From: Planctomycetaceae bacterium
Lineage (GTDB): Bacteria > Planctomycetota > Planctomycetia > Pirellulales > Pirellulaceae
DNA: 33,302 nt
NCBI GenBank assembly: GCA_027487375.1
Contig: JAIYDQ010000445.1
Coordinates: 1-33,302, forward strand
Direction: 5' to 3'
A program made the position numbers and the translations under genes. How positions within the stretch are numbered: position 1 is the stretch's first letter; every line of letters begins with the position of its first letter. This document shows positions 16,791 through 26,302 of this stretch, piece by piece. A model generated the notes under the pieces. The model was not told where the DNA came from. It saw nothing but the letters and a program-made list of their open reading frames with translations, and did not search any database.

Positions 16791-17330
16791 CTATCGACCG
16801 ACGCGAGTCGTTTGCTTTTGATTTAGAACTTTTTGAAGATCATCAACAGGAATTGGAATCCCTTTTAAAATCCCTTCTAGTACCAAGTTTCCTTCAACGG
16901 CACCTTGGAACCGACAAACGATCAACCGGTTACGCCGAGCCTTCAAGAGTTCGCACATAACAACCAAACGATCGCCAGGAACGACGGGGTCGCGAAATCG
17001 AACTTCTTCTAGCCCGCCGAAGCCAACCATGCTGGTACCGAGAAGATCATACTTGTGAGCGAAGTAGCAGCACACCTGCGCGACAGCCTCAAGCATCACC
17101 ACGCCAGGCATGAGTGGCATGCCTGGCATATGGCCTCTCACCCAAAACTCTTCGTCGGTGATCTCTTTGTAGCCAACGCAGGCGTTGCGCACGGGATCCT
17201 CGTGGATGATCGCCGTCAACTGTTCCATTTCGAAACGCTGAGGGTTCCACTTTCGGATTTCTTCGGTATCCGCAAGTACGCGGCTGAAGTCCAGTGTCGT
17301 CGGATCAACAATCCAGTCTTTGGAACTCAC
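16791..17330 (-). CDS. FabZ-like 3-hydroxyacyl-ACP dehydratase
   Basis: GHMPGMPLMPGVVMLEAVAQ hot-dog active-site motif and FRDPVVPGDRL. Confidence 0.85.
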   Translation of the reverse strand: MSSKDWIVDPTTLDFSRVLADTEEIRKWNPQRFEMEQLTAIIHEDPVRNACVGYKEITDEEFWVRGHMPGMPLMPGVVMLEAVAQVCCYFAHKYDLLGTSMVGFGGLEEVRFRDPVVPGDRLVVMCELLKARRNRLIVCRFQGAVEGNLVLEGILKGIPIPVDDLQKVLNQKQTTRVGR

Positions 17331-17465
17331 TCAACGCCCTTTTCAAAGGTCTGCGATGAAAAAACAGGTCTACCGGAAAACTCCTAGGTGCTCCGTCCAG
17401 ATTAGTTTTTTGGGCAAGACGAATAGCAGTCTCGGCTTCTATCGTGCGACTCGGCATCGATACAC

Positions 17466-17478
17466 AGGCTGGAAGCCT
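17466..17478. repeat. Short hairpin fragment AGGCT-gga-AGCCT
   Basis: cacAGGCTggaAGCCTatgctacacc in non-coding DNA between the FabZ-like gene and the 32-aa basic gene. Confidence 0.35.
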
Positions 17479-17522
17479 ATGCTACACCAGTACCAACCCC
17501 AATTTCTAAGTTGGACAAAGTA

Positions 17523-17621
17523 CTAGGTGCGGATCTTCTTACGCTTTGCCTTGCGGGCCTTGCTATTGGCCGCTCGTTGGCCATGGTTGGCCTTCTTCAA
17601 TTTTCTATGTGGCTTTGTCAT
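17523..17621 (-). CDS. 32-aa extremely basic small protein
   Basis: Below the track cutoff. Reverse-strand ATG at 17619-17621 to TAG at 17523-17525: MTKPHRKLKKANHGQRAANSKARKAKRKKIRT. Confidence 0.6.
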   Translation of the reverse strand: MTKPHRKLKKANHGQRAANSKARKAKRKKIRT

Positions 17622-17754
17622 GATTTCTCTCAAGAGTCAGTGTACGGGTGTTTACGAGTGCGCTGATTTCCTCTGACTGAAGAATCTGCGAATCGCGAAA
17701 AATAACATCTTTTGCCCTCGGCGCGAAGTGATAACGTCGGCAGTCAGATAACTT

Positions 17755-17825
17755 ATTTGCAAATCTGGCGAATGATTTGTGTGAGATGAAAACAGAGGTA
17801 GCTGAATTCGCAAGATTTGAGAAGT
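17755..17825. repeat. Short palindromic repeat (GAATTC family), degenerate copy 4
   Basis: ...cttatttgcaaatctggcgaa... and GTAGCTGAATTCgcaagatttgagaag resemble both modules of copy 2, with the second module inverted. Confidence 0.4.
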
Positions 17826-17955
17826 CGGAGAAAGTAATCACAAAATCAAGTCTCTTCAGATGATGTAGGACTTTTGCTACGTGGCTAGTCTTCTGCCAGA
17901 AACGTCGACTCGAGTTTTCCCGTCACCTGGACGACTCGCCCAAGAAGTCTAGCGT

Positions 17956-18660
17956 TTAGTTGCTTTCCTCGGTTTGTCGTGCCGAACTCACCATCTTTTG
18001 AATCAGCGGCATCACAATTTGGCGATAAAGTCCCTCGACAGCCGGAAAGCTTTTCATCTTTTGGAACGCATCATAAGCATTTTTTCCTTCTGATTCGCTC
18101 AATGGTATTTGTGCTTGATGGCCTTGTGCATCGATCATCGTCGCCATGTATGCTTCTTCTTTGTGGCTGCTGCCAGTAGGGACTATGTCTAGGATTTGTG
18201 CTGTATCCGGATCAAGTGCCCCTGGGACGGGACCCGATTTGGGTTGATACATATCCCGTTCGATCCCGAGTGAATTTGCGACCGCATCCGCCGTTTCCTT
18301 CACGGTTTGGTTGTCGACGAACCGATCGAGTTGCCGAATCTTTGTATCGAGTTCGGCTAAGGCTTCCTTAGGAGCTTTGCTGGCGGCTGTATCTACGTGA
18401 GCCTTCACGGAAGATGCTATTGTGGCCGACATGGTCGCTTGCTTGTCTTCTGACTTGGTGATTCGCTCTGCTTGGGAATTGCTTCCTTCAGCTAACCTAG
18501 GAGCCGAATCCGAGGGGCTAGGTGATTCACGCCGAGGTACATAGATAAAGACGAGTACAGCAAGCAAGCAAAGATGGAACGCGATGCTTAGACTAATCGC
18601 GAGATGGTTTTTGCTTCGCTTTCGCGATTGAATTCTATTCGACTCGTGTTCGATGACCAT
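17956..18660 (-). CDS. TonB-like single-TM periplasmic protein
   Basis: 234 aa; basic N-terminus then TM LAISLSIAFHLCLLAVLVFIYV containing the TonB-style SxxxH pair, then a periplasmic region. Confidence 0.6.
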   Translation of the reverse strand: MVIEHESNRIQSRKRSKNHLAISLSIAFHLCLLAVLVFIYVPRRESPSPSDSAPRLAEGSNSQAERITKSEDKQATMSATIASSVKAHVDTAASKAPKEALAELDTKIRQLDRFVDNQTVKETADAVANSLGIERDMYQPKSGPVPGALDPDTAQILDIVPTGSSHKEEAYMATMIDAQGHQAQIPLSESEGKNAYDAFQKMKSFPAVEGLYRQIVMPLIQKMVSSARQTEESN

Positions 18661-18680
18661 TCAGCAAAAGATTCATCCTG

Positions 18681-19763
18681 CTACAAGTACCTTGTGTAAC
18701 CGAGTTCAACGAGTTGTTTGACTACTTCTCGGACTCGTTCCTCTTCGCTCTTTGGAGCAACCAAAGTCGCATCGGACGTGTGGACTACGATTGTATCTTC
18801 CATTCCGATCGTTACTACTAGATGATCGTCATTCGTTCGCACGATCATGCCACGCGAGTCGATGGGTAGATATGGTCCTTGGACTGCGTTGCCGTGCTCG
18901 TCGGGAGCGATCAGACGAGCGATCGCTTGCCAGCTTCCCACATCATCCCAAGAAAACGGAGCCTCTAAAACGGCAATCGGTGAATAACGCTCCATCACCG
19001 CGAAGTCGATCGATTTCCCCTGAATCTTTGCGAAGTGCTCGGTGAACGTTTGTTGGAAATTGTTGGTGCCGATCCCTGCTGCAATGTTGGCGATGTGGCC
19101 AGACATTTCTGGCTCAAAGTTGCGAAGCGCTTCTAAGATCGTGGACGCCTTCCACATGAAGATTCCGCTATTCCAGTAGAAGTTACCCGACGAGACATAC
19201 TCCTCAGCGATCTCTCGCGATGGTTTCTCGCGGAATCGCTGTACTCCGAAAACGGAAGTTCCTGCTTCTCCAGGGATCGCTTCGCCGCGTTCAATGTATC
19301 CAAATGACTCGGCCGCATAGTTAGGTCGAACCCCAAAAGTTACGATCAGTTCAGGTTGTTTTTCGATCAATGCCAAACCTGCTTTCACGGCACGATGAAA
19401 TTCCGCTCGCGGCTCAATAACGTGATCTGATGGCATCACAATCATGACACCTTCTGGGTCGGCTGCGTAAACAAGCGATGCTGCAACACCGATACACGGC
19501 GCGGTATCGCGTTTGTATGGCTCGCCGACAATGTGCTCTAAATGTAGATCTGGGATCTGATTGGCAACGGAATCAGTAAGCTGTTCATTGGTAAGGACCA
19601 GAACGTGCTCGCTGGAAACTAGTCCTTGTAATCGATCGTAGGTCGATTGGAGCATCGTCCGCGGACCGGTGATGTTAAGAAGCTGTTTTGGCGTCAATTG
19701 TCGGCTGGCAGGCCAGAACCGCGTTCCCGAACCTCCCGCCATGATTACAGCATGCAGCATCAA
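18681..19763 (-). CDS. manC: Mannose-1-phosphate guanylyltransferase
   Basis: MAGGSGTRFWPASRQLTPKQLL, VMPSDHVI, FGVRPNYAAESFGYIERG, FREKPS, WNSGIFMWKA, SIDFAVMER. Confidence 0.94.
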   Translation of the reverse strand: MMLHAVIMAGGSGTRFWPASRQLTPKQLLNITGPRTMLQSTYDRLQGLVSSEHVLVLTNEQLTDSVANQIPDLHLEHIVGEPYKRDTAPCIGVAASLVYAADPEGVMIVMPSDHVIEPRAEFHRAVKAGLALIEKQPELIVTFGVRPNYAAESFGYIERGEAIPGEAGTSVFGVQRFREKPSREIAEEYVSSGNFYWNSGIFMWKASTILEALRNFEPEMSGHIANIAAGIGTNNFQQTFTEHFAKIQGKSIDFAVMERYSPIAVLEAPFSWDDVGSWQAIARLIAPDEHGNAVQGPYLPIDSRGMIVRTNDDHLVVTIGMEDTIVVHTSDATLVAPKSEEERVREVVKQLVELGYTRYL

Positions 19764-19902
19764 ATGATCCTTACGTCAATGTTTTTGTTAACTTTTAGGT
19801 TCAGGGAGCGACTCCCAAACCATGCTGGGCATCGCGATGAGTAACAGTTTGCCTTATCCACAAGCCTCCGACAACTGAACAATCCTGATACAACCCGAAG
19901 AG

Positions 19903-21837
19903 TTATCGTTTTAGTTCCGATTGGGAGGATGATGCGAGTGATTGGGCGCGATAAATCGGAAGATAGCGGTAGTATACCTCCAAGCACAAACAACTCATTG
20001 TCGTGCTGTAGACGCGGCCACCATACCCGGCCCAAATGCAGTTTGGATTCCACGATCCAGCGTCGTGGCCGACTGTGGCTTGAGTCTTCAGTATTTGGGA
20101 TTTCATGGCCTGATTCCAGGTCGGCCAGGCTTCGTCTTGCAATTGAAACAGCGCGATCGACGCATAATACCAGTAATAGAGATTCTCTTCGCCCATGCCA
20201 GGGAGCTCTTGAAGTAGGTATTGCTTTGCCTCGCTGATTGCCTCGGGAGAAGTTGGCTGTTTGAGCATCAGTCGAAGAGCGAGAGCTTCGGCTGTCATCG
20301 CGCGAGTAGGTTGCTGGCCAGGGATCGGTCGATAAACAGCCAGTCCGCCATAGCGACCCACGCTGACTCGGGAAATAAAGCCATGCATCTTCGGCATTGT
20401 GTCAGCAGGAAGCGTAAAGCCACCGTTTTGGCTACTTAGCAACGCCATTGCCTGCCAGCCGAATTGGCTTGTGTCGCCCGGATCATCCACCGAAAAAGCT
20501 TGATAGCGCCAGCCACCCGTTCTTCGATTCTGAGCTTGAAGCGTGTATCCCAACGCCTTTTGGATCGGCTCGACCAATCGACGATCGCCGGTCATCGCGT
20601 ACGCCTCCGCTAATGCTAAGGCCGCCATTCCATGTGAATACATTCTCGCATAAAAAACATCGGAACTGTTTCCAATCTGCTTCAACCCTGCTAAGTCTCC
20701 CGAAGGCATTTGAGAGCTGAGCAGAAAACGAAGTCCCGCTTCAACTTGTGTTTTGTAGGTTCCCTCAGCATGCGTGTAGCCGGCTCCGAGAAACGCTAGA
20801 AGCGACAGACCCGTCATCGCCGTATCGGCCTTCGCGCCGGTTCCCGCTCGATCACGCTCCATGGTGCGTGTTTCGCGTCCGGCGTTGTGTCGCGCGGCGT
20901 TCCAGGATCCGTCCGGTTCTTGATTCAGCGCTAACCATCGCAATCCAGCTTCCACCGACGCCTCTGTTGACTCATCGCCGCCGAATTGCGAAGCCGCTGC
21001 AAGTCGAGATTCCGAAAAACGAAGCTGATACGACTCGGGTACCTTCTGTTGGTCCTGCCGACGCGTTGGTTTGGTTTCCTGTGCTCTGCTATCGTGCAGA
21101 GCAGAGAGTGCGGATTCGCTTGAGTTTGATACAACTTGAGATGCTTCCGGTAACGCCCTCTCACCAATCGCTAGAACGGTTTCACTCGGGACATCCTGAG
21201 GCACAAGCGGAGCGTCCTTCGATTCAAGTACGGACGGCAATAAATCAGTGATCACCTCTTCCGATAACTCATCTGGCAATCTCTCTGGTGATGCGGGTGT
21301 TAGCTCCTTGGTTAGCGTTTCTGACGTGGGCTCTTTGCTGAGAGGGGCTTCCAACTCTGGATCTACTTGCGCCGTATCAATACTTCCAAGTTCCGATGGT
21401 TGCTGCATCTGTTCTTCACTTGCGACATCAAGCAGTGAAGGAGGAGTAACCATCAGAGAGGGAGCTACCAGGATATCCGACACGACCTCAGGCATCGAAT
21501 CGAAAGGTTCTGTTGGAACATCCAGCCATTCGATGCTATCCGTTGAAAAAGCCGAGTTACCGCCTGTTCCTCCCGGAACCCCAATGGTCACAACACGCGT
21601 CCCGTAGGCGTACATCAATAGCCAGACATGGGCAAGTACTGCCAAAACAATGCAATTTGTCAGTGGCTTATTCTGGCCCCATCTGGATCGCGACACACCC
21701 CACAAGCCAACTGCGATGATTGCGCAAACGACACCTAACGAGACTGCAAGTATCCTGCCAGTGGATCCTACGACGGGCGTAGCCAACATTTGTTGTTGAG
21801 CGGCAATTAAGAATAGCCTAAGCGATAACTCGGTCAT
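19903..21837 (-). CDS. Two-TM protein with long acidic linker and C-terminal prenyltransferase/squalene-cyclase-like alpha/alpha toroid
   Basis: TMs at the N-terminus, about 200-aa Pro/Glu/Ser-rich linker, then repeats such as SVEAGLRWLALNQEPDGSWN, QVEAGLRFLLSSQMPSGD, GYTLQAQNRRTGGWRYQ. Confidence 0.82.
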   Translation of the reverse strand: MTELSLRLFLIAAQQQMLATPVVGSTGRILAVSLGVVCAIIAVGLWGVSRSRWGQNKPLTNCIVLAVLAHVWLLMYAYGTRVVTIGVPGGTGGNSAFSTDSIEWLDVPTEPFDSMPEVVSDILVAPSLMVTPPSLLDVASEEQMQQPSELGSIDTAQVDPELEAPLSKEPTSETLTKELTPASPERLPDELSEEVITDLLPSVLESKDAPLVPQDVPSETVLAIGERALPEASQVVSNSSESALSALHDSRAQETKPTRRQDQQKVPESYQLRFSESRLAAASQFGGDESTEASVEAGLRWLALNQEPDGSWNAARHNAGRETRTMERDRAGTGAKADTAMTGLSLLAFLGAGYTHAEGTYKTQVEAGLRFLLSSQMPSGDLAGLKQIGNSSDVFYARMYSHGMAALALAEAYAMTGDRRLVEPIQKALGYTLQAQNRRTGGWRYQAFSVDDPGDTSQFGWQAMALLSSQNGGFTLPADTMPKMHGFISRVSVGRYGGLAVYRPIPGQQPTRAMTAEALALRLMLKQPTSPEAISEAKQYLLQELPGMGEENLYYWYYASIALFQLQDEAWPTWNQAMKSQILKTQATVGHDAGSWNPNCIWAGYGGRVYSTTMSCLCLEVYYRYLPIYRAQSLASSSQSELKR

Positions 21838-21855
21838 CCATTCAAACCCTCGCCT

Positions 21856-22296
21856 TTATCGCGACATAGTTGATTGCGATGTCGTGAATGAGAGTCGTTG
21901 AATTCCAGCTTTCTTAATTGCTGTAGCAACTTCCATGACTCTTTGAATCGTCAGCGTAGCGTCGCTCCGCACGGCGACACTTGTTTGGGGATTCTGCTGC
22001 CGCAACTGATACATTACTTGAGTTAGCTCAGGTAATGTCATCGTTCGATTGTCTAGCGATACTGCACCATCTCTGAAAACACTGACTGTCTTCGTGGAGG
22101 ATTGTTGATTCGAGTTAGCTCCGTCCGCAACGCGAGGAAGATCTAGCGCGACGTTGCTCTCCATTTCAGTAAACTTGGTGCCTACCATGAAGAATATTAG
22201 CAATAGAAACACGACGTCAATCATGCTGGTCAGATTGATCGTGGGCGCTTCGTCTGTGTGGACTTTGAGTGGCATGTGTTGTTGAATTCGAGACAA
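21856..22296 (-). CDS. exbD: ExbD/TolR-family protein
   Basis: INLTSMIDVVFLLLIFFMVGTKF with the conserved TM Asp; VAVRSDATLTIQRVMEVATAIKKAG. Confidence 0.93.
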   Translation of the reverse strand: MSRIQQHMPLKVHTDEAPTINLTSMIDVVFLLLIFFMVGTKFTEMESNVALDLPRVADGANSNQQSSTKTVSVFRDGAVSLDNRTMTLPELTQVMYQLRQQNPQTSVAVRSDATLTIQRVMEVATAIKKAGIQRLSFTTSQSTMSR

Positions 22297-22317
22297 AAAC
22301 TGTTACGCACCTACACA

Positions 22318-23343
22318 CTACGCTGCTCGTCGTGTTCTTCCACGTGACCGACCATTGTCCAATTCCGCTAGTCCTTCGCTGCTGATGACGTCCACAACCT
22401 TTTGAGCATATGCGTCCATCTCAATCAGTAATCGATCGGTCCTGCCAAGGAAATACATGTATGCCAAGTACGATGGAATAGCTACTAACAAACCTGCAGC
22501 GGTCGTTATTAGCGCTTCACCAATTCCACCGGCAAGCAATTCCGGACGCCCCATGGCGTTTGAACCTGCGATCGTGTTAAACGCTTCAATCATTCCTAGG
22601 ACCGTACCGAGCAGACCTAACAAGGGTGAAACATTGCTTATAGCACTGAACACTCTCAGATGTTTACGAAGCTGATTTGTGACTCGTTCTCCTGCATCCA
22701 ATACCATCTGCTCCACTTCGACTGCGGGCCGACCGTAACGCTTTAAAGCGGCCGCACAAATCGTCGCGATGGGACTTGGATTCTTCGCGCAGAGATCGAT
22801 TGCTTCATCACGATCCATTTGTTGTTGTTCTAATTGCTCTATAAGTCGTTTTACAAATGGCCTCGGAATGACTCGTCCTGGTCGCAAGTAAATCAAACGT
22901 TCAAAGAAGAATACAGTCATAACGAATGAGCACAGTGCAATCGGATACATCAACAGACCACCTTCCGAAAACATCTGAAGCAGGCTTCGAACGGGGATCT
23001 TTCCTTGCTCTGATTTGTCATCATCGGTTGCAGAACTGTTCGCCCCGGCCAACCCAGATGAACCAGAATTCGAAGACTCGGCAATTCTCGCAACGGGCCC
23101 GTTAACAACAGGGCTACCCATGGTGACCTGGTTGGTGTTGCCCGAAGTTTGATAGCGTGGTGCTGGCTGCCAACCGTTGCCATAGTTGGGGGAACCGGCT
23201 GGCTGCATAAGCCCGGTTTGTCCCAACGACGAACCCGCACCAAGAATGGTCAGCGCAGCGAAACCAATACTCGCTACGAGAATCTTGTTTACTGCAGTGG
23301 AAAACAGTTGCGGATATGAATACATAACCAGGTTCGCCATCAA
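22318..23343 (-). CDS. exbB: MotA/TolQ/ExbB-family proton channel protein
   Basis: LRVFSAISNVSPLLGLLGTVLGMIEAFNTIA...LLAGGIGEALITTAAGLLVAIPSYLAYMYF; preceded by a long secretory-type N-terminus. Confidence 0.92.
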   Translation of the reverse strand: MMANLVMYSYPQLFSTAVNKILVASIGFAALTILGAGSSLGQTGLMQPAGSPNYGNGWQPAPRYQTSGNTNQVTMGSPVVNGPVARIAESSNSGSSGLAGANSSATDDDKSEQGKIPVRSLLQMFSEGGLLMYPIALCSFVMTVFFFERLIYLRPGRVIPRPFVKRLIEQLEQQQMDRDEAIDLCAKNPSPIATICAAALKRYGRPAVEVEQMVLDAGERVTNQLRKHLRVFSAISNVSPLLGLLGTVLGMIEAFNTIAGSNAMGRPELLAGGIGEALITTAAGLLVAIPSYLAYMYFLGRTDRLLIEMDAYAQKVVDVISSEGLAELDNGRSRGRTRRAA

Positions 23344-23375
23344 TCTTAAAATCGATAGCTTTCAAAGAGAGGGCT

Positions 23376-23390
23376 GCGATGCCGCATCGC
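23376..23390. promoter_or_regulatory. GCGATGC-C-GCATCGC palindrome in the exbB leader
   Basis: Perfect 7-bp arms with 1-nt centre, 33 bp upstream of the exbB start. Confidence 0.3.
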
Positions 23391-23708
23391 GAAAGCTGTG
23401 TCGATGCGGGTCGTTGGGAATAACATATCTATCGACCGAAACGCTACAGATTCTATGACGGATTTCTTCAAGATACGATTAATGCGGCGGACGCGTGCAT
23501 TCTGCAACGACAGAGGGCGACGCCACCGCGGCAATCTGCGTCGACTTTTCCGATAAAACAGTATTTTCCCTTCAGTGAATCGTTGCTATCTTCCGAACTA
23601 TCAACATGAGGAGAGAATTCCTCCGGATCAATTCTTCGTACAGACGTCGTCGTGCAAAAGCCGCCCCGTGGGATGTACTACCTGAAACCTGTGTAAGGCC
23701 AACCCAAA

Positions 23709-24251
23709 ATGAAATCTCATTCGTCACCAATAATCATCAAAGCGGTCGGCTGCTTGCTATTACTCGGCGTCTTTACTGGTTGTGCTACCGTGCTGGGAAG
23801 CAAGAACTCAATGGGAAGCAAGAATTCAGAACCAGTCGACGGAATCGACACTCAAGCAATGCGAGCGGCTGGATATAACTTCGACGATATGGGAACGCAG
23901 AAGCCAATTCCTACTGACGCGCAGAAGCCATCGGTCGTCCTGGAAGTTCGCGATGGGAAACGTCATTTGGAACGAATCCCGATGACTCCCGACAAGCCAA
24001 TGTTCATCCAAGATGTTATCCACGACGCGAAGCTTGAGGAGAAGCTCGGGCAAATAAAAGTCGCAGTCCTTAGACCGATGGGCGATTCGACTCCACCGAT
24101 TCGCATGGAAGTCGACATGGAACGCGGCGGAAAAGGTGTCGTCAAATGGCAAAACTACGCTCTTCAACCAGGTGATCAAATCGTTGTCAGCAAAGACACT
24201 TCGACTTGGATGGATGGAGTAATGAGCTCTGTTATTCCATCGCGACGCTAA
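23709..24251 (+). CDS. Putative lipoprotein with SLBB-like C-terminal part
   Basis: Signal peptide with lipobox-like LLLLGVFTGC; YALQPGDQIVVSKDT resembles polysaccharide-export/SLBB proteins. Confidence 0.65.
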   Translation: MKSHSSPIIIKAVGCLLLLGVFTGCATVLGSKNSMGSKNSEPVDGIDTQAMRAAGYNFDDMGTQKPIPTDAQKPSVVLEVRDGKRHLERIPMTPDKPMFIQDVIHDAKLEEKLGQIKVAVLRPMGDSTPPIRMEVDMERGGKGVVKWQNYALQPGDQIVVSKDTSTWMDGVMSSVIPSRR

Positions 24252-24277
24252 TGGCTTGTTGAACCAATATAGATTGC

Positions 24278-24322
24278 GTAGCTAAATTCTTAAGAATTTA
24301 GATGCCTTATGGCATCTGCTAG
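24278..24322. repeat. Short palindromic repeat (GAATTC-like family), copy 3
   Basis: GTAGCTAAATTCTTAAGAATTTAGATGCCTTATGGCATCTGCTAG; two adjacent palindromes matching both modules of copy 2. Confidence 0.6.
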
Positions 24323-24413
24323 ACATCCACACTGTCTCGCAGATAGCTAACTAATCAACGATCAGGCTTGCCGACTGAGCGGGCATGGCGTCCGATTGTT
24401 ACAGCGACTTCTT

Positions 24414-26234
24414 TTACGCGTTCACATCGAGATTTCCATCCCGTCGCGACCACGCTGCCATTGGAGTTCCACTTGCCGCTCCAACTGGTACTTGCTCCAG
24501 GCGATTGCGCGCGATCTCCGCGTATCGAGATGTTTGCGACGATGAGGCTCCATCTCGGAACTGCCCTTGTTGTTGATGAAAGCCTCCAGTCGTCGCCCCA
24601 CTGAACTCCCCAGGCGGAACAACTTCGACGCGAAAATCAGCGATCGTTATTCCCTGATCTTTTAGGCTCGCTTGAAGCTTGGGTAAGTTCTCGAGCAAAA
24701 CTTGTTTCGCTGCGGAGTGCTCAACTTCGATCGCAGCGATGACTTGGCTATTTTCAACCCGCACCGTTACTTGAAGGCTTCCTAGCTCGTGTGGATGCAG
24801 TCGAATTCGGACTGGAGATGAACCATCCTGCAACTGCTCAATTCCAGCTAACGCTCGCTGCAAGACACGTTGTTCTTGGTACTTCGTAAGTCCAGTCGAA
24901 CCAGCTGTTCCGCGAGACGAGCCGGAGGATGAGGTGAATGCTGTAGTACCAGGAACCGCTGAAGCACCACTGATCCCAACATTACTAATCGTTTGAGTAA
25001 CATTCGTCGATGTGGATGCCCCATTGTTTGCAGAGGCGTTTGACGCGGCACTAACCGCAATCGACGCCCGCGCTGATGCTTGTTCGATATTTGTTACCGT
25101 AGAAGTGCCTTGCGAAAGTCCGCTCGACGAGCTGACGGTACCTTCCCCGACAACGCTCGAGGCAGTCAATTCAAAGCTCGCGTTTGTAGTAATCCCGCTA
25201 CTAATGTCGCTCGTAGAATTTGCTTTACTAGCCGAGTCCAATGCAGCATCACGTTGTTGGTCTTGAGCCTGGGATTTGCTGTCGGCATCACCTTCGAAGC
25301 GGGATTCCTTTCGGCGTTCATTGAGAAATTCAGCCCGTCGCGAACTCGTTGATTCAACTTCGGATTTCGATTCGTTTTCAGCGTTCGTAAGTGAATCGTT
25401 GGGAAGAGAGTCTTGTTTGCGTTCGTCGGTAGCTTCTTCATTCGCGACCGTTGGTGCACCAGTTACACTGTTGTCGAAGGCAGCTTCCGTAGTTGATGAA
25501 ATTGCGGTTGCTTCGTCTGTTCTCTTTCTTCTCTGAGAATCAGGCTTTGTCTCGCCGGAAGCTTGGACGGATTGGCCAATCTCGTTAGCTGAGTTATCGT
25601 TCGTGGGCTCGACCTGCGTGGTAACTTGTGAAGGGACTTGCGTCGTGTCGGGGCGTTCTTCAGCCAAGGAATCATTGTTGAGTCCCAAATCGGATTTCGC
25701 TGTGGGGACTCCCTTTGGACCGACATCAGGATCCGTGATCGAAGAATTTTTGTCAGTGACTACCACCGTCGGCTTTTCTGAGCCTCTATTCGAAACAATA
25801 TTCGGTTCTGTCGATGGCTCGGAAGTGGTTTGAATTGCCGATGATTCTTCGGTTTTCGGTGTGGTAGTGTTCGTGTCTACAATTGTTGTCTGTTGTAGAA
25901 TGGCCACATTAACAGAACCATCCGCAGTTGCTTCTGTCAAATCGTCTGAAGATTTTTTGTCATCGTCTTTCAGATCATTCTTCGAATCCGTCGACGAAGC
26001 TTCTTCGTTTGATTCCACGGGAGCAATAACCGCTGTGGAGACTTTGGTGGTTTCCGAATCGAGGACTGTCGAGTCGAATATGGGAAGCGATAGAAGCTCT
26101 TCGAATAAACCGGTAGCAGAGTCTGATTGTTTGAACGATAGGCTGTACCGATTGGCGGAGGCATTTGCTCCGCTTCGATCAGTCGATAGAACTGCGCTCG
26201 AACTTCCCGAAACGGGATTCGTTGTTGTAGCCAT
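24414..26234 (-). CDS. fliK: Flagellar hook-length control protein FliK
   Basis: Long Ser/Thr/Asn-rich N-terminus; C-terminal VRIRLHPHELGSLQVTVRVENSQVIAAIEVEHSAAKQVLLENLPKLQASLKDQGI. Confidence 0.88.
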   Translation of the reverse strand: MATTTNPVSGSSSAVLSTDRSGANASANRYSLSFKQSDSATGLFEELLSLPIFDSTVLDSETTKVSTAVIAPVESNEEASSTDSKNDLKDDDKKSSDDLTEATADGSVNVAILQQTTIVDTNTTTPKTEESSAIQTTSEPSTEPNIVSNRGSEKPTVVVTDKNSSITDPDVGPKGVPTAKSDLGLNNDSLAEERPDTTQVPSQVTTQVEPTNDNSANEIGQSVQASGETKPDSQRRKRTDEATAISSTTEAAFDNSVTGAPTVANEEATDERKQDSLPNDSLTNAENESKSEVESTSSRRAEFLNERRKESRFEGDADSKSQAQDQQRDAALDSASKANSTSDISSGITTNASFELTASSVVGEGTVSSSSGLSQGTSTVTNIEQASARASIAVSAASNASANNGASTSTNVTQTISNVGISGASAVPGTTAFTSSSGSSRGTAGSTGLTKYQEQRVLQRALAGIEQLQDGSSPVRIRLHPHELGSLQVTVRVENSQVIAAIEVEHSAAKQVLLENLPKLQASLKDQGITIADFRVEVVPPGEFSGATTGGFHQQQGQFRDGASSSQTSRYAEIARNRLEQVPVGAASGTPMAAWSRRDGNLDVNA

Positions 26235-26302
26235 TTGATTGCTCCCCCCGGAACAACTTTCGGTACAGTATTTTGTTTTGACTGTCTCAGGACTGCAGTA
26301 AC

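Noticed and set aside
17605-17841. 78-aa minus-strand ORF
   Set aside because: Overlaps the 32-aa basic gene start and the degenerate repeat copy 4; composition looks non-coding.
20748-21251. 167-aa plus-strand ORF
   Set aside because: Antisense to the well-supported toroid protein; Arg/Pro/Ser-rich composition typical of shadow ORFs.
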